From contig NZ_JH992922.1 in NCBI RefSeq assembly GCF_000315425.1, forward strand, positions 195,754-259,753: a stretch of DNA of 64,000 nucleotides. Direction: 5' to 3'. A program made the translations under genes and the position numbers. Shown here one piece after another: positions 62,005 to 64,000 of this stretch (the stretch's first letter is position 1; each line of letters starts with the position of its first letter). The stretch is from Massilia timonae CCUG 45783 (GTDB lineage: Bacteria > Pseudomonadota > Gammaproteobacteria > Burkholderiales > Burkholderiaceae_D). The notes under the pieces are model-generated. The model searched no databases. It worked only from the letters and a program-made list of their open reading frames with translations, and was not told the DNA's origin.

Positions 62005-64000
62005 TTACAGCTTGCCGCGCAGGCCGAGGTAGAAGGTACGGCCGTTCGAGTAGAAGGCGCGCGGCCGGTCCTCGTTTTCGGCGTACATCTTGATGGTCTC
62101 GTTGGTGAGGTTCAGCGCATCGAAGGTCAGCGTGAGCTTGTCCGTCAGCTTGACGTTGACCGAGGCCGCCAGCGACGGCATGTCGTCCACGTGCTGGCTG
62201 GCGCCGCGGTCCACGCCGGCCTTGTACTTGGAACGCCAGTTGTAGGCCAGGCGCGCCGAGAAGCGCTCGTTTTCGAAGTAACCGGTCACGTTGTAGGTGT
62301 TCTTCGACGAGTTGAGCAACTCGCCGCCATCGTCCAGCTCACCGTCGGCATAGGTGTAGTTGACCAGCATGCCGAAGTTGTCCAGGAACGGCTGCTGCCA
62401 GCTCAGCTCCACGCCGCGGTTACGTCCGCTGGTGTTGTAGGGCGACGTGATCTGGTATTCGGTGAAGGTCTCACGCTTGTTGTTGTAATAGCTCCCGGTC
62501 GACGTGCCCTGGGCCACGATCGAGCGCAGGTCCATGTAGAACAGGCCGGCCGACAGCAGCGCCTTCGGCGCGTAGTACCACTCGGCGCCGATGTCGAAGT
62601 TGGTCGAGCGCACCGGATCGAGATTGACGTTGCCGCCGCTGCCGCTCAGCGCGTCGTCGTTGAGCGAGACCGAACCGCCCAGCGCGCTGTAGTCGGGCCG
62701 CGCGATGGTCTTGGCCAGCGCGGTGCGAATCGTCAGGTCGGGCGTCAGGTCATATTTCAGGTTGGCGCTCGGCAGGTAGTCGCGGTAGGTGCGCTTGAAC
62801 GTGGTCGGGGTGTAGGGACCGAAGGCCGACCCCGTGATCGGCGTCGGGCCGCCCGGCAGGTTGACCACCGTGCGCTGGCGTGTCTCGATGGCGCGCAGGC
62901 CGATATTGCCGCTCCAGCCATCGCCGCCGAAGTCGACCATGCCGTACAGCGCCGTCGTCTTCTCGGCCACCTCGAACTCGTTCATCCAGTTATGGCGCAG
63001 CACGTAGTCGAGCAGGCGGTTGCCGGGGATCGCGCCCCAGGCGCCGAGCGCCGCGCCGTCGTACTTGAAGTAAGGGATGCCGCTGTAGCCGCCGATGTCG
63101 CTGCCGAAGTCGCTCGGATACATCTGGCCGCTCCAGGCCGGCTGTGGATTGGTGAAGCCGACCGGGCCGGGACGGGTTTCAAGCGGATGCTCGGCGGTGC
63201 GCTTGTGGTCGGTCCAGCGCGCACCAAAGCGCAGCGACTGGAAGGTCGGGTTGTCGAGGCGCAGCTCGCCGTCGAGCTGGGCGTATTCTTCCTTGTCCAC
63301 CGACTGCGATTCGCCGCCGCCGGCCCAGGCGGTCGAGCCGGGCACGGCGGTGTTGCCGCCGGGGTAGCTCACCGAAGCCGGCGACAGCCCGTTCAAGGCA
63401 TACACCATGCCGCCGTCGACGTTGTTCTGGTAATAGACGTCGTCGCGGTCCCAGCCCACGCCATGGGTCTTGCCGACCTTGCCCGACAGGCTGAAGCGCT
63501 CGCTGACGCGCCACTTGCCGTTGAAGTCGAGATACCACGATTCGCCGCCCGCATCCGGGCGGTAGATATTGTCGACCTCGCCCGCATTGCGGGTGAACTC
63601 GGCGCCCACCAGGGTGTTGTTGCGCACCACCGGATTGATCGGAATCAGGCCCAGGCTGTTGATCGAATTGGCCGGGGCGGCCAGCGAGTTGGTGTTCTGG
63701 TGCGGCGCTTCGAGTTTCGAATAGAAGCCGTTCAGGTCCAGCGTGAGGTCGCGGTTCGGCCGCACCTCGATGTCGAAGGCGCCGCCTTCGCGTTTCTTGG
63801 TCTGCTCGAACAGGGCGGCGCCGATAAAGGTCGGCACGATCACGCCGGCCAGCGCCGGGTTGGCGATGGCCGCCGCGCTGGTCGCGCTGATCGGGGTGTA
63901 GCCCAGGATTTCCTGGCCGTCGCGGCGCACGCTGGCCTTCTCGGAGAAGCCCTGGATCAGGATGCCGGCGGTATTGCTGGCGTTCTTCCAGCTCACCAGG
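62005..64000 (-). CDS. TonB-dependent receptor, C-terminal part
   Basis: Only the last ~665 codons are in the window, and the gene continues past its right edge. The visible part starts with a plug-like stretch (SWKNASNTAGILIQGFSEK, then RRDGQEILG) and carries a 22-strand barrel pattern (RTALAKTIARPDYSAL near 430 of the fragment, FDIGAEWYYAPKALLSAGLF). The ending YLGLRGKL is the terminal strand. Linked hexosaminidase and permease genes suggest uptake of chitooligosaccharides or a similar amino-sugar glycan across the outer membrane. Confidence 0.9.
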   Translation of the reverse strand, partial: LVSWKNASNTAGILIQGFSEKASVRRDGQEILGYTPISATSAAAIANPALAGVIVPTFIGAALFEQTKKREGGAFDIEVRPNRDLTLDLNGFYSKLEAPHQNTNSLAAPANSINSLGLIPINPVVRNNTLVGAEFTRNAGEVDNIYRPDAGGESWYLDFNGKWRVSERFSLSGKVGKTHGVGWDRDDVYYQNNVDGGMVYALNGLSPASVSYPGGNTAVPGSTAWAGGGESQSVDKEEYAQLDGELRLDNPTFQSLRFGARWTDHKRTAEHPLETRPGPVGFTNPQPAWSGQMYPSDFGSDIGGYSGIPYFKYDGAALGAWGAIPGNRLLDYVLRHNWMNEFEVAEKTTALYGMVDFGGDGWSGNIGLRAIETRQRTVVNLPGGPTPITGSAFGPYTPTTFKRTYRDYLPSANLKYDLTPDLTIRTALAKTIARPDYSALGGSVSLNDDALSGSGGNVNLDPVRSTNFDIGAEWYYAPKALLSAGLFYMDLRSIVAQGTSTGSYYNNKRETFTEYQITSPYNTSGRNRGVELSWQQPFLDNFGMLVNYTYADGELDDGGELLNSSKNTYNVTGYFENERFSARLAYNWRSKYKAGVDRGASQHVDDMPSLAASVNVKLTDKLTLTFDALNLTNETIKMYAENEDRPRAFYSNGRTFYLGLRGKL

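Noticed and set aside
1..64000. CRISPR arrays, tRNA or rRNA genes
   Set aside because: No regularly spaced repeats, cloverleaf-like sequences or rRNA-like stretches were noticed on reading. No scanning program was available.

Overview
The window looks like chromosomal DNA from a high-GC betaproteobacterium, most likely an Oxalobacteraceae member close to Massilia. This is inferred from gene content (a PEP-CTERM/exosortase A signature, a TonB receptor with chitin-type hexosaminidase, the alpha-E/ATP-grasp/transglutaminase cluster) and from strong GC3 codon bias. No rRNA, tRNA, CRISPR array or replication origin was seen. Coding density is high. The low-GC or gene-poor patches are the left edge (IS66 end plus hairpins), 10879-13871 (T6SS effector pair plus an insertion sequence), and the promoter regions near 36.2 kb and 57.1 kb.

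Layout. 1-221: end of an IS66-family element. 485-674: three tandem terminator-like hairpins. 714-2288: AbgT-type transporter. 2502-5742 (minus): TelA-TerD-unknown-membrane protein module of the tellurite/toxic-anion type. 5891-10878: secreted DUF885 hydrolase, HAF-repeat/PKD exported protein, and a berberine-bridge-type FAD oxidoreductase. 11202-12172: Tae4 amidase effector with Tai4 immunity protein, followed by a complete IS256-family element with an 8-bp target duplication. 13872-25153: zincin-like peptidase, alpha-E protein, circularly permuted ATP-grasp protein, transglutaminase-DUF2126 protein, ATP-grasp/alpha-E fusion, second transglutaminase and a membrane protein. This set is a predicted peptide or amide-ligation system of unknown product.

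25322-28700: a cohesin-like PEP-CTERM protein, a small membrane protein, and a large exported protein with Het-C-like, VWA and C-terminal dockerin-like modules. The likely reading is a surface-anchored receptor and its ligand. 28897-36111: HAD hydrolase, then a minus-strand polysaccharide/glycolipid operon (wecB, wecC, two glycosyltransferases, MGDG-synthase-like glycosyltransferase, membrane protein). 36427-41296: trehalose operon with overlapping stops and starts (membrane-anchored OtsA with a sensor-like N terminus, OtsB, GH15 enzyme). 41403-46362: lipoprotein, SGNH hydrolase, 25-aa membrane peptide, host-attachment protein, SDR with divergent LysR regulator, membrane protein.

46343-54017: SWIM-SNF2 helicase, BOF-fold periplasmic protein, acyltransferase, small anchored protein, two-component system, DUF2945 protein. 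54217-57013: DUF819 transporter and BCCT transporter sharing a terminator, with a palindromic operator candidate upstream of the latter. 57257-64000: AraC/GyrI-type regulator, then a TonB receptor, GH20 hexosaminidase and AmpG-like MFS operon for import and use of N-acetylglucosamine oligosaccharides.
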